DNA of 64,000 bases from Diogma glabrata (GCA_963693315.1 OY856188.1:269819114-269883113); one strand, 5' to 3'; positions 1-12,394 are shown, counted from the first letter of the stretch. Notes: generated from the sequence alone by a model not told the origin. Translations and numbers: made by a program.

Positions 1-866
1 AAACCCTCCCCATTCTCCCCCGGATAGCAGCTGCTGGTTCGATTTATGTTTCCCTCTTTTACAATATCGTGTACTACAATATCCCGCTGTCAGTTTGCTG
101 TAACGAATTTTTTTGTTGTTAAAATACTATTTTTCCTGGCCTAATAAGCTAAATAAAACAGTTTTTTTTAAAATAGAACTTTTGATTAATATATTCGTAA
201 TGTTTTTGTTTTACAACAGGAATTAAAACAATAAACTTAATTGTCATATCTCAAGACTTATCTCAGTATAAACATTGAATTGTTTTATAATCAAAGAATT
301 CAACAAAACTAACTACATTGGCAAAATAACGATACGGTTTTAAAGATTTAACAATTTAACTTCCGTACACCACTCAGTTTGTACAAATTACAGTAGTCCG
401 ATAAGTCTATATTAGTCCAGTCACTTTAGGAGTAAGTAAATCCGAGTGTTTTTCTTTTAATATTGATGTTTTAAGAAAATTTTATAAATTGAGAACAAGA
501 ACACTCCGCCGCACAATGGTTCAAAACGCATTAAAATACGCGCATAAGTGAAAAAAAAAAAATTTTTTTCTCATAACTGACCATTTGTTTTGTTTTTAAC
601 ATATTAGTCAAATTATGTATTAAATATCAATATTATGTCAAACAAAAATTTTACCAAAAAAAAAAATTAAATACATCACTTTTATGAACACAAATTAAAA
701 GAAAAAATAATTGTTATTTATTGTACATATATATTTTTAATTATTTTTATTGAAAGTTTATGTCAGCAGTACTATAAGCACACATACATGAGACTTTGTA
801 TTACTCTTTAAAAATGTTTATGCACATTACTAGAACTTTTTAGAGTCACCAATTCATATATATAGT
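1..866. other. AT-rich sequence without recognised gene
   Basis: No reading frame of note and no repeat that recurs elsewhere in the window was found. The stretch is AT-rich with A and T runs (for example around 550-570 and 655-665). Confidence 0.6.
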
Positions 867-869
867 TTG

Positions 870-1015
<146 letters not shown>

Positions 1016-1062
1016 AAATTTAAAGCATGATGGAACAGTTTGGAAATGAACAATGAACAAAA

Positions 1063-1260
1063 CAAATGGAATAGTTTGCCGGAACACTTAGTCTCAGGTA
1101 GCTTCAACCCACAGATGTTTAAAAAAAGCGTTAATCTACACCTCAGAACGCCAGTTGTTGTGGGACCCAGGTCTAGACCTAGGTCTTAAAAGGTATTTAT
1201 GTGTTGTTGTGACACATATTCTAAACCCTATTACACAACACATTTTATTAAAAAAAAAAA
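1063..1260 (+). mobile_element. LINE 3' end (C-terminus of ORF2 plus poly-A), copy 1
   Basis: From 1067 the + strand reads [11 protein letters not shown], then [10 protein letters not shown], and stops at TAA 1187-1189. The W-N-S-L-P motif followed about 20 residues later by an F-K-x-x-hydrophobic motif is the usual carboxyl end of Jockey/CR1-group reverse transcriptase ORFs. A short 3' untranslated stretch ends in an A run (1249-1260), the expected tail of a retrotransposed copy. A second copy of the same end lies on the - strand at 14705-15044. The copy is strongly 5'-truncated and cannot be active. The LINE clade is inferred only from this tail motif. Confidence 0.72.
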
Positions 1261-1539
1261 ATGATACTTTTTTCCTTTAATATAATTGCTCGACTAATTT
1301 TCAAAGATCAAGCACTTGAAGGGCTTACTCTGGCTTACGACCAAATTTTTTGGAACTTTGATAGTGATGTTTGTACTAAGCGAGGCACTTAAATTCATCT
1401 GCATATTTCTGCCTATTCTAGAGATATTTCATTATTATTGCAAAAACTGCCCGAGAAAAAACCGACAAATTTACATTTTTTCGTAAAATCGTTAATTTTT
1501 TTTTTCTTTTCTTTGAAGTAAATGTGACATGGATATTTT

Positions 1540-2326
1540 TGAATTTGTTATAGTTTTTGAAATATTTTTGGAATTTTGAAAAAAGTTTGTATTTTTGATT
1601 TTGTAGAATTTTTGGAATAGTTTTAGAATTTTTGAAAAAATTTTAATTTTTGATTTTATTTTAATTTTTGGAATATTTTTGAAATTATGAAAAAAGTTTC
1701 AATTTTTGATAGTTATTATTTTTGCAATATTTATACAATTTAAGAAAAGAGAGAAGAGATTCAAAAGTTTGAATTTTTAAGAATTTTTGGAATATTATTC
1801 TAATTTTTGGAATTTTGAAAATAGTTTAAATTTTTGATTTTGTTATAATTTTTGCAATAGTTTTAGAATTTTTGAAAAAAGTTTTAATCTTTGGTTTTGT
1901 AATAATTTTTGGATTATTTTTAGAATTTTGGAAAAAGTTTGATTCTATTTAATTTTTACATTATTTTTGGAATTTTGAAAGAAATATGAATTTGTGATCT
2001 TGCAATATTTTCTCGAAACGCTAAATGGAGAGGTTTTTTTGAGTAGTTTGCTGAGTGTATCATCTTTTCACAAAATTATGTTAATTTATGGTCTGTTATA
2101 ATTTTCCGGCAACTTATTGATGTTTCGTGTTAGTTTTGTAATAAATTTCTAAGCAAAGAGAAAAAAATACTTGTACTTTAATAAAGAGTTATGTTTGATA
2201 TACATCGCTGCCCAAAACTAAAAACCATGTCCTCATAAAAGTTTTTTGCCGAAAACTATATCAAAATCATTAACCCAGACTGAAGTCTTGATATCTCAGA
2301 GCTGTGAGATTTCAGCCCCTCCATAT
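1540..2326 (+). mobile_element. Helentron-like non-autonomous element, 5'-truncated copy
   Basis: The 3' end (about 2190-2326) matches the complete copy at 21907-22683: an internal ACTTCGGTCTG-like box in inverted orientation (here CAGACTGAAGTC), then the hairpin ATCTCAGAGCTGTGAGAT, then GCCCCTCCATAT before a T run. The body (1540-2050) is made of imperfect units of about 30-60 bp containing TTTTTGGAATTTTG and TTGATTTTGTAAT. The 5' hairpin end is missing. No coding capacity. See the entry at 21907 for the structural argument. Confidence 0.6.
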
Positions 2327-2778
2327 TTTTTAAAACGTTGTGAAAAAAAATTGTATTTTTGATTTTGTAATAAATTTTGCAATATTTTTGGAATTTTGGA
2401 AAAGTTTTTACTTTTGATTTTGTAAATCAATCGATCGATAAATTTTGAAAGGCTCAATCTCGGAAACTATTGGGTCTACAGAGACAATTCTAGTATCATA
2501 TTATAGCAAATTTAGTTTACTTTTTTTCAAAAACTAGTCCTTTAGGGCCATAATCGCCAAAATTTGAAAAAATAACGATTTTTTCGCGGTTTTTTCGATT
2601 TTTGACAAAGTTGCGTTTGGCGCTCGAGGTCACAAACTTGGATTATTCATTAGGCCAACATCATAAGCAAGTCTGCAAAAAATTAGAACTACCGGATTTG
2701 ACGCATACTACCCCATACTCTTAGGCGACAAAGTTACTGGACCACAAATGCCGCTAAATCACAATGTTTGCTGTTCAC
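2327..2778. other. Unassigned AT-rich spacer
   Basis: No frame with recognisable similarity. It starts with more of the short AT-rich units and contains a short palindromic ATCGATCGAT-like stretch at about 2427-2437. It leads into the LINE fragment at 2779. Confidence 0.5.
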
Positions 2779-3741
2779 TCTGAAGAAAAACAGTGCCATT
2801 AATCTAAACGCTCCTCCAGTTAAGCTTGGGGATATCGTCATCCTATATTTGACATATGCCCGCAACCTGGGCATTGTAATAGACGAAAATATATCGGACT
2901 CATCACGTAAATCATACCTACTCTAAAGTTTATGCTGGCCTGAGAATACTTTGGCTATCTCAGTTTGACATTTCTAAAGAAGTCCGCGAACAACTGTTTA
3001 AATCATTGCTTTTGCCACACTTTAGGTACGGTAATGTGCCCCAGTTTTTGGCGGACTTAACACTTCAGTATTAACAAAGCTTCAATTAGCATTAAACGCT
3101 TGTGCCAGATACGTTTACAACGTCAAAAGATTCGCATCCATTTCTCATTATACCAATAAATTACTTGTTTGTACATTGAAAAACTTTTTGAACTACTGTC
3201 TAGGTCTAAACTACTTATTTGAAAAACTAAACCTTGGTAATAGCGCTCGTCGAAGACAGTTTGTTCTACCTCGCAACCGCAGCAATGTTAGAAATGCCTC
3301 GTTTTTTGTTAGCAGTGTCACATTTACATCACGGTTAATATTAATATCAGATCCATAAACCGTCTTGAGAAATTTAAAAAGGAATGTTTTAAAATATTTG
3401 CTCTGTATTCTTAATACCACCAACACTATCAATTTTAGTATCACATTCTTTCGTAATTTGCAAATTTTGGCTAGCATTCCGACATGAATTATTTGAACTG
3501 TACACTCTTCTGGTAAATAAATAAAAAATAATATCATTTTATATGTCTTTGAGATGAACACGCCCTTGGCTCTCGCCCTATAACTAAAACTAAATTAATT
3601 TTTAGATTTTTACAAAATAAATTATAATAAACTACGAATTCAATAAATATGTTAGCCAACACATGCATGTAACTTAAAAGGCTCGTCCTTAATTAAGTAT
3701 TAATGAATTGAAATAATAAATAAATAAAATAAATAAATAAA
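2779..3741 (+). pseudogene. LINE reverse-transcriptase C-terminal fragment with 3' UTR
   Basis: The + strand, read across at least two frame changes, shows LGIVIDENIS, then SKVYAGLRILWLSQFDISKE, REQLFKSLLLPHFRYGN and finally FKKECFKIFALYS with a stop at 3412-3414. This is the thumb and C-terminal region of a Jockey/CR1-group non-LTR reverse transcriptase (the 'NLGIxID' and 'P.F.YG' motifs). It has a TAA in place of a sense codon near 3073 and frame breaks near 2905 and 3210. The 3' side ends in a TAAA-type tandem run (3714-3741), as some LINE 3' ends do. The catalytic palm is absent, so it is dead. It is not the LINE represented at 1063: its C-terminus differs. Confidence 0.75.
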
Positions 3742-5007
3742 CTCCAGGTTTTCGTAGACAGTATTAAATAACAACCTCCTATCAGCGGGCCGAATTGTAG
3801 AAGATACATTGTATGCAATCAACTGAATCGATAAAGCCACTTAGCGATTCCTAGTTTGAATAAAAAACGTGAAATAATCGACCATGAGCTATAAGGAATT
3901 TTTAGTTTGCCAGAAAAACTTCAGCTGAAATATGATCACAGCTCTCGATTAACAAGTTTACTACTGTTGCGGAATACATTGATCCCGAAAATTTAGAGGT
4001 TTTTCAAGAATATTTATATGCAAGAGACCAACAGTGGTATGATATTCACGTGCGAACAAGCTAAAATATGACACAAATTGTTAAATATTCGAACGAAAAA
4101 TGCTGTTCAAACCCAAAAAGCTCATATTGCAGCATTGTCAAAAATAGATTTCTTCCACCACATATTCCAATAAAACGAACATGCAATGGACTCAAGGCTC
4201 CTGAAAGACAACAAAAAAATAGATGTCAAAACTATCACTCCTCGTGATATAAATCACAAAATATGCGGTTGACTCATATTTAATCTAGATCGAACAGTGT
4301 TTTCCAAACTATTCCATATGATTTATATTGTCCGTCGATAACAGTAAGACGAAATGTGTCTAAAGGGGGAGAGGGGTAAAAATAGCAAGAAAATTGCGTG
4401 GTTGTCTACGAACAGCTCCTTGGTTATCACCTTGGATACCGTGAAAGAACAAAGACGATCATGCACTGACATAATAATTTTATCTGTCTGTGCATTGGTT
4501 TCAAAACTAAACGAGAAATAAATACATACCTGAAAATGATACATATTCGAACATAAAGGAAAATTAATTTTTGACATCATAATGTATTTGCATGCAAGAA
4601 CGTCTTAAATTTCCTTAAAATTTCAGCTCCATATGATAATCTACAGTATGATGCAGACGTCGCTTTTTTCCCAACAGGACAAATTTGTTTAATTGAACCC
4701 TAAAAATTGAAGCCAACAGAAGAAGATCGGAAAACAACGTTCCTCGGCATTTATCTAACCCCTCCATAAAAATAAATAATATATCCTCTAAGTATGTAAA
4801 ATATTAATTTCACCTCGTAATAACAAATAATGCGTAGACAGTAGACAGTTATAAAAATACATTATGATTTCGGAATTGAGATAGAATAAAAACAGAGATA
4901 TATTTGAATCAGTAATACTGAGGAAGATTTTACGAAGATTTGAAAGAAGAAAAATTTTTTTTCAAAGAACATGCTTAGAGAGCTTGCCAAATTGATAATT
5001 CAAATGC
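3742..5007. other. No recognised gene
   Basis: Several short frames with protein-like composition appear on the + strand (for example 4060-4170 and 4620-4700, the latter after a possible splice acceptor at 4624), but I could not assign them to a family or link them into one gene. They may be remains of an old TE or host gene. The 85-residue - strand frame at 4323-4580 has no recognisable feature. Confidence 0.4.
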
Positions 5008-6295
5008 TCTTAGACTAAACTGACCAGACGTCGCACGCTGCGTAGAAATGTCCCACATATCATTGCTTTGTCCCACGAAGAAATCTGTCCCACGGAGCAT
5101 CCTACGAAACAAATATTTCCACCACATTTGCCCGCATTATCGAAATAATCAAAAAAACATTATATCTACGTAAAGTTTTCGCAATATCTCAGTCAAAGCT
5201 ATGGCTTCATAGTTTTTTCTTGCAGTTTGTATAATGTTTTTTAACGTTATTAACGTTAATTTAACTATTGAGAGAACAAACCAGTGCAATATTTTTTTTT
5301 ACTGAAAAAATGTGTTAACTATAATTTTTATAGAAATACTTAACTCAGTCTTTTCACTTCAATAGTTTGCATTTTATTTTGCAAATATCTTTCGATCTCA
5401 AAGAGATCTCTCCGTGAAGTTTCTTTATTTATAGAAATATCTTCCCTGAGTATGTACGAGAGATCGAAAGTATATTAGAAAAAATAAAATACAAAACTTA
5501 AAACGACTCATTTATCTTTATAAAATCATAAACATTTAAATTTTTATAACATAAAAACAACTAACAATTTTATTTTATTCGAGCACTCATTTCAACCCTT
5601 TAAAATAATATTCATAAATTAAAATATTTATAATTTGAATATCGTTCTTACTCGTAAGAGTAAAATTTTTGTTTTTTCGATTTCACTCCTTTGGAGAAAA
5701 ATAGTACCTTTTCGTCATCCTTTATATTCATTTTTTTAACAATACAAGCATAATTGAACAAAGCATTTACAAAAATTATATATTTTTTACGTTTGAAAGC
5801 ATTAAATTTGAAGCAAAAATAAAAGGTTTGAGTATTTGAAATAAAAGAAATATTTATTTCAATTTAGGAGCAAGAATGATATTTTATTATTTTCACTCGT
5901 GCAGTATTTCACTCCTGCAGTATTTGGGAGTGTTATATTTTTTACGCGCTCTGAAAGAACGGAGCAAAGGAGAGATATAAGGAGCGTTGCAAACTCTGTT
6001 TAAAACACAGTTTAACTAGGTAGCTCAAAAGTAAAATTATAATTTTCTAATTGTTATAATTTTTTTCTCAATAAAAAACAAACGAAGTAAGCAGCATAAA
6101 AACTTAATAAATAGTATAGATTTGTAAAAGACAGAACAAGTGGTAGTAATACAGAATACAGAAAGGATATTAATTATTTAGTAAAATTAAAATAAATTGT
6201 TTCAGTTGTTTTGCAGTCTTTACTTGTGTAACAAAAGTTTTGTGCTACTATAAAATTAGCAATAAGAAAAACTGAAAGCTATTACTCTTGCAGAA

Positions 6296-7196
6296 GCTGT
6301 TTTCTCCTTCCGATTTACCACATCCAAAGCTTTCGATCGATGGATTGTACAATGCATACTAATTCAATCGTTATTCGAAGACAAATATATATGTGCCACA
6401 ACATCAGAAGCCACAATTAAAAAATGTTCAATGGATCATGTTCAATGGATCATGTTCTGGACCAACTTAAACCAGATTTGTCTATTGCAAATTTTGCCAC
6501 GGTTTATACAGATTCATCGAATCATAAGGAAATAGAAATATTTTCGATTCTATTTCGATATTTTAGAGAGCATGACAGAGTAAAAGTTAGATTGTTGGAA
6601 TTTTTTTCTTTACCTTAGCATTCGAACAAACATCAGAATACATTCTTGAAAAATTTGAAATAATTTAATATTGACCAAATTTGTAGTTTGCGCTGATAAC
6701 ACTTTGTATTCGTGTTTTAGAGGTGTGTCACGTCAAGGTGTGAAAAATCTTTTAAGCAAGCTAAACTCGAATTTGAACCAGAATGTATTGGGTATTGGAT
6801 TCGCAGTCCATATTTTAAATTATGCAATGTTGTTGTTGTAGCGACGAAATGTGGTATGTTATTCTTCCGGCTCCAAGTCCAGATTCAGGAACTCTGCTAC
6901 TGCACTTGGGCGGTAGCACAGATCCTTCGTCAGGTTTGTTGGTTTCTCTGGTCTATTGAAAAGGTTAAATAATGCAATCAAAACTGCTGCTGATTTAATA
7001 CTAATTGATGTAAATAGCAAGGTTAAAAAATGTTTGGTTATTTTACTGTACAGGGAGACGTTGGAGGACTTCTGCGACGAAAGTGATGTCGAATATAACA
7101 AAAAAACAAATGTCACAAGTAATGGAACTCGCTGGCAGGCATTAATGCCAGCACTAGAAAGAATTTTGAATGAAAACACCTTAATGGATATTTTCT
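6296..7196 (+). pseudogene. Broken hAT transposase (GTF2IRD2/ZBED-like group)
   Basis: Fragments read in order on the + strand: FDRWIVQCILIQSLFEDKY and TSEATIKKC (6330-6430); a 64-residue frame containing VYTDSSNHKEIEIFSILFRY (6424-6618), which matches the 'DASN-h-K' catalytic strand of hAT transposases; VCADNTLYSCFRGVSRQGVK (6686-6760); IGFAVHIL (6790-6817); then, after the inserted LINE, NAIKTAADLILIDVNSK and GTRWQALMPALERILN (6971-7180). These are the RNase H-like core segments in order (first D, A-D-N strand, C/A-H-x-L-N region, T-R-W). Stops and frameshifts separate the pieces, and the C-terminal dimerisation domain was not found. It lies inside the TSD-bounded element 5016-7900. Confidence 0.7.
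6829..6964 (-). mobile_element. 5'-truncated LINE copy with 14-bp TSD
   Basis: A 136-bp insertion within the hAT transposase, flanked by TTAAATTATGCAAT (6815-6828) and TTAAATAATGCAAT (6965-6978), 13 of 14 identical. On the - strand it encodes the end of a LINE ORF (…CYRPSAVAEFLNLDLEPEE, stop near 6859) followed by a tail ending GCTACAACAACAAC, a 3' tail type seen in fly LINEs. Removing it rejoins the hAT frame as HILN-NAIKTAAD. The insertion therefore post-dates the hAT element. Confidence 0.75.
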
Positions 7197-7240
7197 AACG
7201 GTTGAGAAATGTCCAATTCAAATAAAAAATGTTTCGGCAA

Positions 7241-7425
7241 ACGGCTGTAAAGTTTAACTTAACTGCCGCTGGGGGCGTAGCTAAAGTCTTACTTTTTAGC
7301 AGGCTTCTGCAAAAGTAACGCCATTTTTATTTTATCTGCCAGGGGCTGTAAAGTAACTTTCATATTTTTACGGCGGCAGTAAAGTAATTTTCATATTTTT
7401 ACGGCGGCAGTAAAGTAAAATAACA
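7241..7425 (+). repeat. GGCGGCAGTAAAGTA repeat (family C), copy 1
   Basis: It starts TTTCGGCAAACGGCTGTAAA and contains two or three direct copies of TTTTTACGGCGGCAGTAAAG, ending near AAAATAACATGA. The same module recurs at 60263-60490 (+) and in reverse at 15470-15715. Non-coding; probably the subterminal region of an unidentified DNA transposon. Confidence 0.65.
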
Positions 7426-7980
7426 TGATATTATTAATTTGCTCAAAACAGAATGAATGCATTTCAGTTCATTTTAATGAATTAAAATCAATAAAAATTA
7501 ATTTCAGAAAATTTATTACCTAAAACATATTTATAAAGAATTTGATGCATTAATTTCATATTTTTAAACAAATTTAAACGTTTGCTGAAAAAATAGTGTA
7601 TTGAATTCGGAGCTAAAGTGACTTTTTGTGTTTCGTCTATAATTGCCAAACTATAGACGCAACACAAAAAGTACAACTTTAGCTCCTAATTCAATAATAT
7701 ACTATTTTTGAAGAATTAAATAGTAAACAAAAAGTAAAGGAAAGCATTAAATAGTAACTAAATAGTAAATTTATGCACACAATCTAGCTAGCTCGTTTTG
7801 ACCGTCCCACGTTCTCGCAATAGAATTTCTAATTAGTTAGTATTTTGAAGAATTTTTCTATTTTGTCCCACATTTTAGTGATTTGGCTCTGGTCAGTTTA
7901 TCTTAGACGTTTGAGCAAATCAGGAATCCAAAAACTATACTATAGTAATTTATTAATTGAAAATCAGAGCTTTTGATTCA

Positions 7981-8550
7981 TATACGTTTTTCATAATATA
8001 TGCGCAGGACTTCAGGATGTGATAGCTCGTCCAAAAATATGGAAAAAAAATGTATCTTAACTTACCCTCTAAAATACACCATTTTCGAGATATAGGGTGT
8101 TGAAATTGAAAAAAAAATTCATTTTTTGCGAATATCTCCGGAATCGTGCATCGTACAGAAAACAGCTTTCGTAAGCATTTTCTACTCATAATAAGCTATA
8201 TAATAAGCTTTGTGCGGAAATTATTTTTTGTAAAGTCTTAATTGGTAAAGGTTTTGAAGGGGTAGTGGGTGTTTTTCTCCCCAACTTCTACGATACTGGA
8301 AAAAGTACGGTTTTGACATGCTCATTTGAACCGCCAATGTTTTCTACACAAAAAAATTACACCCGGTCATAAGCTCTAAAGTTACTTGTTACTTGTTCCA
8401 AGGTATAAATAAATTTTATTTAATTAGTAAGAAAAAAATTTTATTTCAAAAAACTTTGAACATAAAAGTTGATTTTTCTCGAAAACGGCGATTTTTGGAC
8501 GAGCTATCACATCCTGAAGTCCTGCGCATATACTATGAAACACCCTGTAT
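7981..8550. repeat. MITE with about 50-bp terminal inverted repeats
   Basis: ATGCGCAGGACTTCAGGATG followed by TGATAGCTCGTCCAAAAA (about 8000-8037) is repeated exactly in reverse at about 8493-8530. The outer ends read TTTTTCATAATAT and, reversed, ACAGGGTGTTTCATAGTAT. The centre has no coding capacity; the 78-residue frame at 7953-8189 is a chance frame. The terminal 'ACAGGGTGTTTC' is common in insect MITEs, but the superfamily cannot be fixed from this copy. Confidence 0.75.
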
Positions 8551-11115
8551 ACAATTCGAGTTCTTTTCCTAACAACATTTTTGTTCTAACTGCGGTAATA
8601 CCCAACGCTGTCTTTGAGGCTTAAATTTGTAACAAATATTTTACATTTTATTTTAAGTCTTCTTGGAAAGCTTTTATTTTATTAAACATACTACGACAAG
8701 AGAAATCGAAATGTCGCTGTCGGCTAATATAAACACATTCCAAGTATGATAAGTTTGTTCCAAATATTAAAATTTATATTGTATTTTAATTTAGGCCTGG
8801 CATATAGGCCCAGGATTGTCTAGCCCTGATCAAGCCCTGACTGTATTAAGACTTTCCGCAATTAATTTCTGTTCAGGTACTTAGCTGTTTAAGAGAAGAG
8901 TACCAGATCAGCTATTTAAATAAAACGACAAAAGTTTTTTTGTTAACGATTTCAGTATCATTTTGTGCAAAACGTAAACATTATAATATTATAACTGCAA
9001 CAAATTTCAAGAATATATAATTTTGAAATTTGTTTAGTCACACAGACAATTTATTCAAAATAGAATAGAATTTGTTAGACATTTATTCTAAGGATTTAAT
9101 AAATACCAGTAGTTTGACAACATCTAAAACAATTTCAACCCTAACTTAACCACGTTAAAACGATGCGTATAAATAAAAATTACTGCATTATTAAGCGTTT
9201 TCACTATAGGAAAAAAACAAAAACATGCGGTATTGTAACATAACATTATGTAAAACGTATAACGTATGCAAATATATAACGATTAAAACACAAATCGAGC
9301 GCATGGCTAGAAAAATCGCTGTTGGTGTAGGTCTGAAAAAGAATCAATAAAATGTGGGAGTTCGCATTGAAAAATAAAAAAAACGTGTTGGAAATTTTCA
9401 AATAAAAAGCTCAAAATAAAATAAATACACACAAACATTATTTTCATTGATATAACATGAAAACTAAAAACCGATCGGTGTAAAAGCATAAAAGAAAGGG
9501 GTAGTTTTTGGGAATGTCATTAACCTTTGCAGACAAAGTCTAATTTTAATCGAACACAATCAAAACGGAAAAATGTAAATGAAATTTCCTGTACTTGAAA
9601 ATCGGAAGTTAATGTAAAATTGAATCATATAAATTCAGACATTTTTTTTTTTTTATTCAATTCATCACCTTGGTATTCGCATATTTCAAAAATATAAACC
9701 TTTGATTGCTTTCTTTTCTCACAAAAAATTTTCTTGTCTGCTAACACATACTAACATCAAAGCGCAGATGCATTTCAACGGCATTATAAAAGATTTATAC
9801 AAAAAACAATATACTCAATGCAGAAATAAATATTTTTAATGCAGTTTTTGTCGGACTTTTGCAATAAAAAAAAACTATTTTATGAAAATTGAGGTGAGTT
9901 AAAGAAAATTTTTCTTATTCTAGGTAGTAACAAAAGATATGTAAATAAAACACAAATTGATTAAGATTTCCATAACATTAAAAGGGGTTAAAACTTTGCT
10001 ATCTGGAAAAAAAACAGAAAAAATAAAAATATAATTGAAACGGTTAGCTATGTGGCTGCGTTATCTCCTGATTTTTAATATTAAATATATCAACCAATTC
10101 CATACAGATAAATTAATTTCGTGTAGATCTATTTAAATTTTAAAACACATTTTTCCCGAAAAAATAATTATTATTAGAAATATTTTTAATTTTAAAATTT
10201 TAATAACACATGTGGAAATTGGCGACAAAAAGTAAATAAAAATGGTTACTGAAATCTTACCAAAAAATGTTACACAGCAATAGGAAAAAAATTATTTCCA
10301 AAATGTTGGTTTCTTATTTAAAAAAATTTCCAGTAAAAACTTCAACATGTGTCACAAAAAACAGTTAAATTCTAGATATAGAGTTCGATAAAGGTTAACA
10401 ATAGCATACCATCATTAAGGAATTTACCATAACAAAAATTAAAGGTACTTTACTGTTGACAATATAAAGTTCATTCGTTGATCTTAGGGTTACTATTACC
10501 TCTACTTCTAACTTGGTCCAATTTTGTCCAAAACTATGGAAACTACATCAAATGCTTATATACCAAGTTTCATCAAAATCAAATAAGATGACTTAGTTAT
10601 TGAAGTCTAAAATGCATAGAGGTTCGAAAGACCATTACTCCCTTTATCCAATATTTTCCAAAAGCTTGGGTTATTGGAGTTGCAAATAAACATTTGTATG
10701 AAAACATCTTCCCTTTTTTCAAATTTCCAAAAGCTTTCGGTACTTGAAAAAACCGTCATCATGCATCTACCATCTTTCATTAAAATCAAGTGACTAAAAG
10801 AGAGTTATTGAACTTGAAACAAGCTAAATTGAAATTGAAACAAACCTAAAATGACAGACAGCAGCTGTTCAAAAAAATATTTGCTTAAAATTATTTTAAG
10901 CTATCGTTCACGTTAATAGTGAAACTAAAATTTTAAAAATGTTTACAATCAAAAACGTCAAATTATTATACAAATAGGCGGAGTTTTGTGATAACTTTTT
11001 AATTAAGCAATATTTTAATATTGATAAAATTTTTAATGAGCTACTTAATCTGAAGCAAAAGTTTACAAATTTGCAAAATTGTGAGAGAATAAAATTCATT
11101 TAGCCACGAAATAAT
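8551..11115. other. Long AT-rich region, one decayed repeat, no gene
   Basis: No frame longer than 63 residues and no recognisable protein. About 10480-10870 is a decayed copy of the family E repeat (phrases such as ATACCAAGTTTCATCAAAAT and GGTTCGAAAGACC, compare 25780-26300). The rest is simple AT-rich sequence with A runs. Confidence 0.5.
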
Positions 11116-11460
11116 TACTAGTAGTTCCTGGGCGGCGCCGATTTTATGTGATGCTTACCACATGTTTTATACTTCGTGAGGCGCGTCCTCGATGAGCGCG
11201 AAAGCATTTGTTGTTCGATTTTTCTCAAATCGGCCGCCAGACTCGACAATAGCAGACACATTTTAATCGGACAAGCTTACCCTCGTTTCTAAAAAAAATT
11301 TCTAACCGCCACAGTTAAAACAAAAATATGGTAGCAAGTTTAAAAGATCGCAGCCAATCGGCATTTTTCGGATCTTGCCAAACAAAAAAGCGGCTCACAA
11401 AGTACAAAATATGGGGTAATCATCACATGAAATCGTCGCCAGCCCGGGGACTATAGTTTT
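11115..11460. mobile_element. Fold-back element (family B), divergent copy
   Basis: The two ends are long imperfect inverted repeats. The left arm reads CCTGGGCGGCGCCGATTTTA, then a TGTGATG…ACCACAT segment and ACTTCGTGAGGCGCG. The right arm, read in reverse, gives CCCCGGGCTGGCGACGATTT, then the same order of segments. GACAATAGCAGACACATTTT and ATCGGACAAGCTTACCCTCG occupy the centre. Complete or partial relatives lie at 48832-49155, 52028-52588 and 43107-43372. No coding capacity. Confidence 0.75.
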
Positions 11461-11820
11461 ATCCATTTGGAAGAGTAACAGATATTAGTATGGAAATCCA
11501 TTTTATTATGGCCCTCCCTTGATTCAAAAAACGCATTAAGCATGCTAATAATAAAAACAGATTTATTTTTTTAAGACAGGGTGATTCTATCTGCCTTTTT
11601 TTCATTATATATGTGCCGTATATGAATACGATACGCCGAATATGTGTGCCGTCAAAGAAATTGCCGACTAACAACAACAGCTTGTCAATAAATGCAGTAC
11701 AAATGATCGTGTATGCTGATGGTGTTCTCCCTGATCTAAGTTAAATGTAATGAATTAGATTTTAACACCAGAAAACCTTATATAAGACACATATCAGCTG
11801 ACTTAAGTGAGTGTCATATC

Positions 11821-12394
11821 TAGGGCTGGGCAATATTTAAAAAACTATTGATACAGATATCGATAAAACTATTGATATAAATATCGATATTTTTTCAGGC
11901 ATTAAACAGGATTATTACATAATAAAATTAAATAGTTTTACAGTGTGAAAAATATCACAAAATTTTAGTTACATTTTCCTATATTTTTATATTAATGCAA
12001 CCGCAAATCCTTAAATATCTCAATATATGAAAAAATGGACTTATACCACTTTTAAAAAAACGGTTAATATCGATAATATATATTTATCGATAATATGGAT
12101 ATATCGATAATATCGATATATCGATATGTCGAAAATATCGATAATATCGATACATCGATGTATCGATGTATCGATATATTGATATATCGATATTATCGAT
12201 ATATCGATATCATCGATATCATCGATATTATCGATATTATCGATATATCGATGATACTGATATTATCGATATATCGATATCATCGATATATCGATATTAT
12301 CGATATATCGACATATTATAATCCGATATCGATATTCGATATATCGATAACTATCGATATTTATCGATATATCGATATTTTTTTCCCGGCCCTA
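11821..12394. repeat. ATCGAT-array MITE with hAT-like ends
   Basis: Ends are TAGGGCTGGGC (11821) and, in reverse, TAGGGCCGGGA (ending 12394). The flanks GTGTCATATC and GTGTCATCCC match at 8 of 10, suggesting an 8-bp-type duplication that has diverged. From 12067 to 12385 the sequence is an almost pure array of TATCGATA/ATCGATAT words, palindromic on both strands. The 117-residue frame across it is made only of I, D, Y, R and S from the repeat and is not a gene. Confidence 0.7.

Larger units (their letters stand above)
5016..7900 (+). mobile_element. hAT-superfamily transposon with intact 8-bp TSD
   Basis: The ends are inverted copies of TAAACTGACCAG (5016-5027 and, reversed, 7889-7900). They are flanked by a perfect 8-bp direct repeat, TCTTAGAC, at 5008-5015 and 7901-7908. 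An 8-bp TSD is diagnostic of hAT-type insertion, and the transposase fragment at 6296-7196 is of hAT type. GTCCCAC occurs repeatedly near both ends (about 5050-5093 and 7805-7870) and may be the transposase-binding motif (inference). A truncated LINE (6829-6964) and a GGCGGCAGTAAAGTA-rich repeat (7241-7425) have inserted inside. Length 2885 bp. Non-functional because the transposase is broken. Confidence 0.82.
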
